Origin: JALZAI01 sp038212215
GTDB taxonomy: Bacteria; Actinomycetota; Actinomycetes; Mycobacteriales; Jatrophihabitantaceae
DNA length: 64,000 bases
Direction: 5' to 3'
Assembly (NCBI GenBank): GCA_038212215.1
Contig: JBBQUT010000001.1
Location: forward strand, 186,001 to 250,000
Part shown: positions 33,554 to 40,669 of the stretch, piece after piece
Position numbering within the stretch: position 1 is the first letter of the stretch
Layout: each line of letters begins with the position of its first letter
Translations under genes and position numbers: made by a program
The notes under the pieces: model-generated
Seen by the model: the letters and a program-made list of their open reading frames with translations, nothing else
Told to the model about the DNA's origin: nothing
Databases searched by the model: none

Positions 33554-34416
33554 CCGGTGCCGCCGCCCGCGAATTGCCCGGCGGAGCGACCAGTACCAGG
33601 TGGTCCGGCGAATGCCTGCGCGATGTCGAGCCACGCGTCGGCCTCTGCTCCGGAAGCGACCACGGCCAGGTCGCCGCGGTGGCGGCGTTGCGTGACGAGC
33701 AGGCAGAAATCCAGCGCGGGACCGCGGACCCACTGCGTCGCTTCGTGCGGACCCCACGTCCACATCTCGCCGCTGGGCGCATCGAGTTCGACCAGCACAG
33801 GTTCGGACGGCGGCGTCCGGCGGTTGACCCGGTGTGCGAAATCACGGGTACGGACCCCGAGGTGCGCTACGTGGCGCAGCCGGTCGGTGGGCGCGCGCTC
33901 GACGCCGAGTGCGTCGGCGACGTCCTGCCCATGCGCCCACGTCTCCATCAACCGCGCGGTCGCCATCGAGGTCGCGCCCATCGGCGGGCCGAACCACGGC
34001 AATTTCGCGCCGTGCGGCAGCGCTGTGAGCGCATCGGCGAGCGCGCCGCGGCCCGAGCGCCAGCCCGCCAGCAGGGTTGGCCGCGGCTGCGCGGCCCGAG
34101 CCCTCGCGGCCCGGTCGACATAGCCGTCGATGTCAGAGCCCTCGATGTCAGAGCCCTCGATGGCAGAGCCCTCGATGGCAGAGCCGTTGGTGTGCGTGCT
34201 CGCGTGCCGGAGTTGCGCGCTGAATCCGGCTGGATCCGTCGCCGCCAGCAGGGCGAGGTCATCGGTCCACGCGAGATGCGCGATCTGATCCGCGATCGTC
34301 CAGCCGGCTGCTGGGGTAGCGGTGTCCCACCCGGCGTGGCTGAGTCCCGACACCATCGCGTCGAGGTCGCCGGATTCGGCGTTGAGTGCGCTCAGCACCG
34401 GAGCGAGGTCGGCCAC
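33550..34416 (-). CDS. TIGR03084-like maleylpyruvate isomerase-family protein
   Basis: About 288 residues from GTG 34416 (a TTG at 34446 is the alternative). N-terminal DinB-like bundle with GWTIADQIAHLAWTDDLA and METWAHGQDVADALG, followed by a C-terminal domain (PVLVELDAPSGEMWTWG). This matches TIGR03084 metal-binding or mycothiol-dependent enzymes. Residues around 80-100 hold a four-copy pentapeptide repeat (SxIEG) encoded by 15-bp tandem repeats. Operonic with AtuA through a coupling mini-ORF. Confidence 0.85.
   Translation of the reverse strand: MADLAPVLSALNAESGDLDAMVSGLSHAGWDTATPAAGWTIADQIAHLAWTDDLALLAATDPAGFSAQLRHASTHTNGSAIEGSAIEGSDIEGSDIDGYVDRAARARAAQPRPTLLAGWRSGRGALADALTALPHGAKLPWFGPPMGATSMATARLMETWAHGQDVADALGVERAPTDRLRHVAHLGVRTRDFAHRVNRRTPPSEPVLVELDAPSGEMWTWGPHEATQWVRGPALDFCLLVTQRRHRGDLAVVASGAEADAWLDIAQAFAGPPGTGRSAGQFAGGGTG
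34127..34186. repeat. 15-bp tandem repeat, four copies, in coding sequence
   Basis: Four adjacent 15-bp units (consensus tcgatgKcagagccc on the plus strand) inside the TIGR03084-like gene, encoding SxIEG pentapeptides. The first two and last two units are pairwise identical or nearly so, implying recent slippage. Confidence 0.85.
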
Positions 34417-34497
34417 GTCGGCGAGCCTGACACGGCATCGGCGCAAGATCTAGGCTGCATCCCTGTTTGCTGAGCCGGCCCGGTGAGGAGCGCCGTC

Positions 34498-34806
34498 CTA
34501 GCGTGACCCGTTCCCGAGGGGCGGGGCTACGCGAGCCGCGGTGTTGGACACCGCGGCTCGAACATCGACGCCGGTCTGGTCAGCGAGCAGGTACACGCCG
34601 TAGGCCAGCTCACCCAGACGCTCCTGCCAATCGGGACCGGGACGGAATGGGCGGCGCCCGCGATCGGTCTGGATCGCCACCGTCGCAGCGATCGCGCCGA
34701 GCAACGTCTGCAGTTCGAGCAAGAGGGTGGGCACGGGGGCATGAAGCTCGGCGGCATCGGCAGTGTGCGCAACGATCTGGCCAAGGTCAGCGTGGTCAGG
34801 ACTCAC
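34498..34806 (-). CDS. Small MazG-like helical protein
   Basis: 102 residues from GTG 34806, in an AAGG context. Mostly helical. The block PDWQERLGELAYGVYLLADQTGVDVRAAV resembles MazG-like nucleotide pyrophosphohydrolase helices, but the full E-x-x-E acidic set is not obvious, so the family call is tentative. A perfect 12-base hairpin (34532-34543 with 34549-34560) lies inside its 3' coding region. Divergent from the DUF2520 gene. Confidence 0.6.
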   Translation of the reverse strand: MSPDHADLGQIVAHTADAAELHAPVPTLLLELQTLLGAIAATVAIQTDRGRRPFRPGPDWQERLGELAYGVYLLADQTGVDVRAAVSNTAARVAPPLGNGSR

Positions 34807-34906
34807 GACCTTGCAACCTACTGGGCCCGGTACTCTCGGGCGAACCGTCTGCCCGGCAGGGAAGGATTCGAGCAGCGGCATGGACGATGCGAAGGTGGGG
34901 CCGGGC

Positions 34907-35782
34907 ATGACGAGTGACCGCCCCGCGCGGTTGCGGGTCGGGATCATCGGGACGGGACGCGTGGGCAGCGCCCTGGGTGCTGCACTGGCGCGCGCCGGAC
35001 ACGAGATCGTCGCAGTCAGCGCGGTCTCGGCGCAGTCGCGCGGGCGGGCCGAGCGGATGCTGCCGGGTGCGCAGATACTGCCGCCGGACGACGTCGTCGC
35101 GGCTGTGGACTTGGTGTTGCTCGCCGTGCCCGACGATGCGCTGCGCCCGCTCGTCGCGGGCCTCGCCGACACCGGTGCCTGGCGTGCCGGCCAACTCGTC
35201 GCGCACACCGCGGGGTCCCAGGGAATCGGCGTTCTCGACCCGGCAGCGGCCCGCGGCGTGCTCGCGCTCGCGCTGCATCCGGTGATGACCTTCGCGGGGC
35301 GTCCGGAGGACGTGGACCGCCTGGACGGCGCCAGCTTCGGGGTCACCGCGCTCGAGGAGTTGCGCCCGGTTGCCGAGTCGTTGGTGCTCGAGATGGGCGG
35401 CGAGCCGGTGTGGGTGCCTGAGCCCGCGCGAGCGCTCTATCACGCGGCGCTGTCTCTAGGCTCGAATCACCTCGTCACGCTGGTCAACGATGCGCTCACC
35501 CTGCTTGACACCGCGGGTGTCGCCGATGCGCAGCGGCTGCTGGCCCCGTTGTTGTCGGCATCGCTCGACAACGCCCTGCGCTTGCGTGACGCGGCACTGA
35601 CCGGCCCGGTCTCGCGCGGCGATGCCGCCACCGTGCTAGCCCACCGCCGCTCGCTCACCGCGAGCGCGCCGCAGATCGTGCCGGCCTACCTTGCGATGGC
35701 TCGTCGGACCGCCGAGCGTGCCCACGACGTCGGACGTCTGAACGACGCGCAACTCGCGACGCTCATCGAGGTGCTTGCGTGA
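34907..35782 (+). CDS. DUF2520 Rossmann-fold oxidoreductase
   Basis: 291 residues from ATG 34907 (GGGG six bases upstream; ATG 34880 is an alternative). N-terminal NAD(P)-binding VGIIGTGRVGSALGAALARAGHE, then LVLLAVPDDAL and HTAGSQG, followed by an all-helical DUF2520 domain. Resembles ketopantoate or 6-phosphogluconate-type reductases. It always seems to sit before panC in actinobacteria (Rv3603c position), which suggests a pantothenate-related role, unproven. Confidence 0.87.
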   Translation: MTSDRPARLRVGIIGTGRVGSALGAALARAGHEIVAVSAVSAQSRGRAERMLPGAQILPPDDVVAAVDLVLLAVPDDALRPLVAGLADTGAWRAGQLVAHTAGSQGIGVLDPAAARGVLALALHPVMTFAGRPEDVDRLDGASFGVTALEELRPVAESLVLEMGGEPVWVPEPARALYHAALSLGSNHLVTLVNDALTLLDTAGVADAQRLLAPLLSASLDNALRLRDAALTGPVSRGDAATVLAHRRSLTASAPQIVPAYLAMARRTAERAHDVGRLNDAQLATLIEVLA

Positions 35783-35853
35783 GCGAAGCTTGCGAGCGAA
35801 CTATTGTGATCGGGCTTGGCCGCTCGAGCGAGCGAAGCGAGGCTCGAGCGTGA
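35779..35853 (+). repeat. MIRU-like intergenic element, 24-codon mini-ORF, first of a tandem pair
   Basis: GTG 35779 overlaps the DUF2520 stop (GTGA). The peptide begins MSEACERTIVIGLGR and ends SERSEARA. Its TGA overlaps the GTG of the second mini-ORF at 35850. Confidence 0.7.
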
Positions 35854-35933
35854 GCGAACGCAGTGAGCGAACGAGTGTGATCGGGCCCGACCGGACCGAA
35901 GCTCACGTGGTGAGTGACGGGTGCGCCGGATGA
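35850..35933 (+). repeat. MIRU-like intergenic element, 27-codon mini-ORF, second of a tandem pair
   Basis: GTG 35850 overlaps the stop of the preceding mini-ORF. The peptide begins MSERSERTSVIGPDR and has a diverged tail ending DGCAG. The TGA at 35931-35933 overlaps the panC ATG. The two elements form an unbroken chain of overlapping stops and starts from the DUF2520 gene to panC. Confidence 0.68.
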
Positions 35934-36745
35934 AAGTCGTGCGCTCGCGCGCAGATTTTGCAACGGCACGTGCCGCCCTTCCGCAAACCGTCGGACTGGT
36001 GCCGACGATGGGCGCGCTGCACGCCGGGCATGCCGCCTTGCTGCGCGCAGCTCGCAACGAGTGCGCCTCAGTTGTCGCGACCCTGTTCGTCAACCCGATG
36101 CAATTCGGGCCCACCGAGGATCTCGAGCGCTATCCGCGCAGTTTCGAGGCCGACCTGGCCCTGGCAGAGGTCGAGGGCGCAGATCTGGTCTGGGCACCGG
36201 GCGTCCACGATGTCTACGCACGGGGCGCGGTCGAGGTTAGCGTGTCGCCGGGGGCGCTGGGCGCCGTCCTGGAAGGAGCCGTCCGGCCCACGCATTTCGC
36301 GGGCGTGCTCACCGTGGTCGCGAAGTTTTTCTCGCTCGTCCGGCCGCAGCATGCCTATTTTGGCGAAAAGGACTATCAGCAACTGGCCTTGATCCGGCGC
36401 ATGGTCGACGATCTCGATCTCGCTGTGCAGGTCGAGGGAGTCGCGACGATTCGCGAGCCTGACGGCCTGGCGCTGTCCAGTCGTAACGTGTACCTGAGTT
36501 CTGCCGACCGGCCACGTGCGCTCGGGTTGTCGCGCGCGCTGTTCGCGGGCCGGGCGGCAGCGGGCGCCGGGCCGAATGCAGTGCTCGAGGCGGCATGGTC
36601 CGAACTCGCGGACCTCGACGTCGACTACCTGCAGTTGCGAGCCGCCGATCTTCGCGAAGCCCCGCCACGCGGTGCTGCCCGGCTGCTGGTCGCGGCGCGC
36701 GTCGGAGGCACCCGACTGATCGACAACGTCGCCGTGGAACTCTGA
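35930..36745 (+). CDS. panC: Pantothenate synthetase
   Basis: 271 residues from ATG 35930. HIGH-like TMGALHAGHAALL, FVNPMQFGPTEDLERYPR, then FGEKDYQQLALIRRMV and the KMSKS-like DGLALSSRNVYL. Ligates pantoate and beta-alanine using ATP. The GTG at 35921 is a longer in-frame alternative. panD, which makes beta-alanine and often follows panC, is absent here. Confidence 0.95.
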   Translation: MKVVRSRADFATARAALPQTVGLVPTMGALHAGHAALLRAARNECASVVATLFVNPMQFGPTEDLERYPRSFEADLALAEVEGADLVWAPGVHDVYARGAVEVSVSPGALGAVLEGAVRPTHFAGVLTVVAKFFSLVRPQHAYFGEKDYQQLALIRRMVDDLDLAVQVEGVATIREPDGLALSSRNVYLSSADRPRALGLSRALFAGRAAAGAGPNAVLEAAWSELADLDVDYLQLRAADLREAPPRGAARLLVAARVGGTRLIDNVAVEL

Positions 36746-36792
36746 GCGAACCCGTCCACCAGAGGCCCGCCGACATCAGACTGGACCCGCAG

Positions 36793-37560
36793 ATGCTGCT
36801 AGCAATCGACATCGGCAACACCAACACCGTTCTCGGCGTATTCGACGGTGAGAAGCTCGAGCGGTCGTGGCGCATCAAGACCGACGCGCGCAGCACCGCC
36901 GACGAGCTGGCGTTGACCTACCGCGGGTTGCTGACCGACCATGTCATCACCGCGACGGCGGCCTGCTCGACCGTTCCGGCGGCATTGCGCGAGCTGCGCT
37001 CGATGCTGGCGCAGTACTACCCGGATCTGCCGACCGTTCTGGTCGAGCCGGGTATCCGCACCGGTGTCAGCCTGCAGTACGAGAATCCGAAGGAGGTCGG
37101 CGCCGACCGCATCGTCAACACCCTCGCTGCGCACCACCTGGTCGGTGATCGGCCGGCGATCGTGGTCGACTTCGGTACGACGACAAACTTCGACGTCGTG
37201 AGCGCACGCGGCGACTTCCTCGGCGGAGCGCTCGCGCCGGGCATCGAAATCTCTCTCGACGCGCTCGCCGCGAGAGCCGCCCAGCTGCGCAAGGTCGAAC
37301 TGGTCGAGCCCCGTGGGGCGATCGGCAAGAACACTGTGGAGGCGTTGCAATCCGGAATACTGTACGGATTTGCCGGACAGGTGGACGGGCTGGTGCGCCG
37401 GCTGTCGGCCGAACTGGCACCGCAAGACGTGGCCTCGATCGAGGTGATCGCGACCGGCGGTTTGGCACCGCTGCTGATCGGGCTCTGCGAGACGCTCACC
37501 CGCCACGAGCCGGATCTGACCCTGCTCGGCCTGCGTCTGGTGTACGACCGCAACGTCTGA
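36793..37560 (+). CDS. coaX: Type III pantothenate kinase
   Basis: 255 residues from ATG 36793. ASKHA fold with LLAIDIGNTNTVLGVF, the VGADRIVNTLAA motif, VVDFGTTTNFDVV and GGALAPGIEISLDAL. Phosphorylates pantothenate, the first step of CoA synthesis. The frame stays open back to the panC stop through a CTG-AGC-GAA start-like stretch, but the alignment to CoaX begins at MLLAID. Confidence 0.95.
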   Translation: MLLAIDIGNTNTVLGVFDGEKLERSWRIKTDARSTADELALTYRGLLTDHVITATAACSTVPAALRELRSMLAQYYPDLPTVLVEPGIRTGVSLQYENPKEVGADRIVNTLAAHHLVGDRPAIVVDFGTTTNFDVVSARGDFLGGALAPGIEISLDALAARAAQLRKVELVEPRGAIGKNTVEALQSGILYGFAGQVDGLVRRLSAELAPQDVASIEVIATGGLAPLLIGLCETLTRHEPDLTLLGLRLVYDRNV

Positions 37561-37701
37561 CGACCGGCCGGCTCTCCGGAGCCGCTACGGGCTTGGGCTG
37601 TCGTCTGACGTCGGTGTCGCCAGGCGCGGACGAAATGTCGACCCCGCGGACAGCCGCGCGCGGGAATTCAACTTGGGGCCACGAGTGCGTTCGTCGCTCG
37701 A

Positions 37702-37713
37702 TAGGGTCTGCTC
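37702..37713 (+). promoter_or_regulatory. Leaderless-type promoter upstream of lysS
   Basis: TAGGGT and six bases precede GTG 37714, which opens a nine-codon ORF ending at the lysS start. The 179-bp coaX-lysS gap also contains a small CGGCTC/GAGCCG hairpin at about 37569-37584 (possible coaX terminator). Confidence 0.5.
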
Positions 37714-37743
37714 GTGAACGAAGCTAGTGAGGCTTGGACGTGA
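37714..37743 (+). repeat. Short mini-ORF (9 codons) coupled to lysS
   Basis: Encodes MNEASEAWT; the TGA overlaps the lysS GTG (GTGA at 37740-37743). The DNA is related to the ends of the long elements (AGTGAGGCTTGG versus AGCGAGGCTCGA). With the TANNNT-N6 promoter it forms a leaderless upstream ORF. Confidence 0.5.
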
Positions 37744-39248
37744 ACGACGACGGTGCCGACGGTGCCGCCGGATTCGACGAGGACCTTCCCGATCAACTCC
37801 AGGTGCGCCGCAGCAAGTACGACCGGCTGATGGCCGACCCCGAGCGCGCCCCGTTCCCGGTGGGGGTCGCGCGCACCGACAGCCTCACCGAAATCCGGGC
37901 TCGCTACCCCGAGTTGGCAGCGGGCGTCGAGACCGGTGACGAGGTCGGAGTCACCGGACGCGTCATCTTCGTCCGCAACACTGGCAAGCTCTGCTTTGCG
38001 ACGGTGCGCGAGGGAGGTGTCGAACTGCAGCTCATGCTGTCGTTGGACCGCGTCGGTGCCGACTCGCTCGGTGCGTGGAAGGCCGACGTCGACCTGGGCG
38101 ATCTCGTTTTCGCGCAGGGCGAGGTCATCTCGTCCAAGCGTGGTGAGCTGTCCGTGCTGGTTCGCACCTGGCGGATCACAGCGAAGGCGCTGCGTCCGCT
38201 TCCTGTCGCGCATAAGCCGCTCTCGGAGGAGACGCGGGTGCGCGCGCGTTACCTGGATCTGATCGTGCGGCCCGAGGCACGCGCAATGGTGCACATTCGC
38301 TCGGCGGTGACCAGATCATTGCGCGAGACCCTTAACTCGCGCAGTTTCCTAGAGGTCGAAACGCCGATTCTGCAGATCGTGCACGGCGGCGCCGCGGCGC
38401 GGCCTTTCCACACGCACCTCAATGCCTTCGATCTCGAGATGTCGTTGCGGATCGCCACCGAGTTGTATCTGAAGCGTTGCATCGTCGGCGGCCTGGAGCG
38501 GGTCTTCGAGATCGGACGGGTTTTCCGTAATGAAGGTGTCGACTCGACGCATTCTCCGGAATACACGCTGCTCGAAGCGTACGAGGCCTACGGCGATTAC
38601 GACACGATGGCCGAATTGACCCGGCGACTTGTTCTCGATGCGGCCGCGGCGACCGACGTCGAGGTGCCACGCACCGCGTCCGGGATCGAAATCGACCTGC
38701 ATGCTCCGTGGCGTGTCGTCAGCCTGTACGAGCTGGTCTCGAACGCTGTCGGCGAAACGGTTGCCGCCGACTCCGATATCGCTTCCCTACGTCGGCATGC
38801 CGAGCGGCTCGACGTCGCTGTGCGCCCGGAGTGGTCGGCAGGCGACATCGCGCTCGAACTGTACGAGAAGCTGATCGAACACACGTTGGTGCAGCCCACT
38901 TTCGTCCGTGACTACCCGGTGGCCGTCCGCCCGCTCGCCCGGCCGAAGCGCGACGATCCCCGGCTGGCCGAGGCGTGGGATCTCATCATCGGCGGCGTCG
39001 AGACTGGTGTGGCGTACTCCGAGCTCGTCGATCCCGTCGAACAACGTAGGCGGCTGGTCGAGCAGTCGCTCGCCGCCGCCAAGGGCGACCCGGAAGCGAT
39101 GGAATTGGACGAGGAATTCTTGCGCGCGCTGGAGTACGGCATGCCACCCACCGGCGGAATGGGTCTCGGCGTGGACCGATTGATAATGCTGCTCACCGGC
39201 AAGGGGATTCGCGAGACCATTCTGTTCCCGCTGATCAAGCCCCGCTGA
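37740..39248 (+). CDS. lysS: Lysyl-tRNA synthetase, class II
   Basis: 502 residues from GTG 37740. N-terminal OB fold (VTGRVIFVRNTGKLCFATVRE), then class II motifs: RSAVTRSLRETLNSRSFLEVETPIL (motif 1), FEIGRVFRNEGVDSTHSPEYTLLEAY (motif 2) and GGMGLGVDRLIMLLTG (motif 3). Charges tRNA-Lys. Position between coaX and lsr2 matches mycobacteria. No extra membrane domain of the LysX type. Confidence 0.95.
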   Translation: MNDDGADGAAGFDEDLPDQLQVRRSKYDRLMADPERAPFPVGVARTDSLTEIRARYPELAAGVETGDEVGVTGRVIFVRNTGKLCFATVREGGVELQLMLSLDRVGADSLGAWKADVDLGDLVFAQGEVISSKRGELSVLVRTWRITAKALRPLPVAHKPLSEETRVRARYLDLIVRPEARAMVHIRSAVTRSLRETLNSRSFLEVETPILQIVHGGAAARPFHTHLNAFDLEMSLRIATELYLKRCIVGGLERVFEIGRVFRNEGVDSTHSPEYTLLEAYEAYGDYDTMAELTRRLVLDAAAATDVEVPRTASGIEIDLHAPWRVVSLYELVSNAVGETVAADSDIASLRRHAERLDVAVRPEWSAGDIALELYEKLIEHTLVQPTFVRDYPVAVRPLARPKRDDPRLAEAWDLIIGGVETGVAYSELVDPVEQRRRLVEQSLAAAKGDPEAMELDEEFLRALEYGMPPTGGMGLGVDRLIMLLTGKGIRETILFPLIKPR

Positions 39249-39347
39249 GATTGCCGCGCGGCGCACGCCGTTTCGCGCAGAAGGCAGGGTTACGATACCG
39301 ATGCCGAATCACATCCGGTGTCGAGCCACCTAGAGGGGTAATGGGTC

Positions 39348-39689
39348 ATGGCGCAGAGACATATCGTGCAGCTCGTCGACGATCTGGACGGAACCGAAGC
39401 GTCGGAAACGGTGACTTTCGCACTGGACGGCACGCGTTATGAAATCGACCTGACCGAGGCGAACGCGAGCAAGCTGCGGGACTCGCTGGCGCTCTACGTC
39501 GCTAACGCCCGGCGTTCCTCACGCGCGGAATTCCGTCCCGGCCCGCGCCCGCGCCCGGCGCGCAATGATCGTGAGCAGACAGCGGCGATCCGGCGCTGGG
39601 CTCGCCAGAACGGACACCGGGTAGGGGACAAGGGCCGAATTCCGGCCAACATTCTCGAGGCGTATCACAACGGGCAGAGCGCGATCTGA
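39348..39689 (+). CDS. lsr2: Nucleoid-associated protein Lsr2
   Basis: 113 residues. N-terminal dimerisation domain (VQLVDDLDGTEASETVTFALDG, YEIDLTEANASKLRDSL), a basic Arg/Pro linker, and a C-terminal AT-hook-like domain IRRWARQNGHRVGDKGRIP. The minor-groove motif is usually RGR; here it reads KGR. Silences AT-rich and acquired DNA. A TACGAT at 39292-39297 is a plausible -10; GAGGGG precedes ATG 39348. Confidence 0.94.
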   Translation: MAQRHIVQLVDDLDGTEASETVTFALDGTRYEIDLTEANASKLRDSLALYVANARRSSRAEFRPGPRPRPARNDREQTAAIRRWARQNGHRVGDKGRIPANILEAYHNGQSAI

Positions 39690-39730
39690 GGCTTCTGAGC
39701 CGCCCTCGAACGTAGAAGGCAGCGCCTCGA

Positions 39731-40444
39731 TCAGCGCAGCTGCTTACCGAAGAACACCTCGATACGCGCCCACGCGTCCTTCGCGGCCGAAGGCTCCGGA
39801 CCGACGTGGGCGATGCGCAGCAGTGGGCGCACAGGCCATGGCCCGTTCGGCGCGTCGTTGAGAAAGCTGTGCCCGGCGTCCGGGTACTCCTTGATGTCGT
39901 GCACCACGTCGAGGGTGTCGAGCGTGCGTCCCAAGTCGGCAGCGACGCCGGACAGGGAGCGATCCTTGCCGCCATAGCTGGCCACGACCGGGCAGGCGCC
40001 CCGCAGGACCGTCCCGGCGTGGCGCGGCAGCGCGCCGTAGTTGACTGCTGTGGCGTCGAAGCCGCTGCTGGCGGTCACGAGAGCGAACCCGCCGCCCATA
40101 CAGAAGCCGATGCTGCCCACCTTGCCGGTGCAGTCCGGTGCCGCGAGCAGGTGGCGGCGAGCCGCCTCGATGTCGGCATACGGTTTGCCGTGCCCGCTCA
40201 GCATGGACCGCATCGTGCCCACGATGCACCGGCCCATGTTGGCGTCGCTATACAGATCCGGAGCTAGCGTGAGGTATCCGGCAGCCGCGAGCCGATCCGC
40301 GTGCCGGCGCAACACATCGTCCAAGCCCCAGGCCTCATGGATCGCGACAACTCCCGGCCATGGTCCGCTGCCGGCCGGTCGGGCGAGGTAAGCCGACAGG
40401 TGCGCTGAACCGTCGTGAACCGGCCCGAGCGAGATGACTGGCAT
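39731..40444 (-). CDS. Dienelactone hydrolase family protein
   Basis: 237 residues from ATG 40444. Alpha/beta hydrolase with Cys nucleophile Cys115 in GSIGFCMGG and catalytic His in DAGHSFLND. The N-terminal WPGVVAIHEAWGLDD is typical of dienelactone hydrolases. Substrate unknown. Divergent from clpC with a 225-bp region between. Confidence 0.88.
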   Translation of the reverse strand: MPVISLGPVHDGSAHLSAYLARPAGSGPWPGVVAIHEAWGLDDVLRRHADRLAAAGYLTLAPDLYSDANMGRCIVGTMRSMLSGHGKPYADIEAARRHLLAAPDCTGKVGSIGFCMGGGFALVTASSGFDATAVNYGALPRHAGTVLRGACPVVASYGGKDRSLSGVAADLGRTLDTLDVVHDIKEYPDAGHSFLNDAPNGPWPVRPLLRIAHVGPEPSAAKDAWARIEVFFGKQLR

Positions 40445-40461
40445 GCCGTCAACCCTGCCAT

Positions 40462-40478
40462 GTTCGCTCTCGGCGGAC
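40462..40478. promoter_or_regulatory. Candidate ClgR box upstream of clpC
   Basis: GTTCGC-TCTCG-GCGGAC fits the ClgR consensus as I recall it from Streptomyces (GTTCGC-N5-GCG). It lies about 190 bases before clpC. A TAGAGT at 40593-40598 could be the clpC -10. The rest of the 225-bp region shows no gene. Confidence 0.4.
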
Positions 40479-40669
40479 GGCGCGCGGGCATGATCGGCGC
40501 AGGCGGACCGTTGGGACCGATAGGCGTTCTGCGTCACCGCGCACCGGGGCGCCGGTGTTGGCGCGAACGACATGTCGGTAACACCCGCGGACTAGAGTTG
40601 CAGCAGAACTACTGCGGGATCGATTAGCAGATTTGCCCGAGCACTGACGCGCGGAAGGAGCTGTCAAGC

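Noticed and set aside
31722..33695. 657-residue plus-strand open frame
   Set aside because: Antisense to the AtuA-like gene, whose motifs are clear on the other strand.
34127..34186. CRISPR-like array
   Set aside because: Units are contiguous 15-bp repeats without spacers inside a coding sequence.
36742..36792. Extension of coaX to the CTG overlapping the panC stop
   Set aside because: The frame is open and begins LSEPVHQ, reminiscent of the MSE starts, but CTG is a poor start and family similarity begins at ATG 36793. It is not a copy of the repeat.
37714..37740. GTG 37714 as the leaderless start of lysS itself
   Set aside because: It is out of frame with lysS and ends at a TGA overlapping the lysS GTG, so it is a separate nine-codon ORF.
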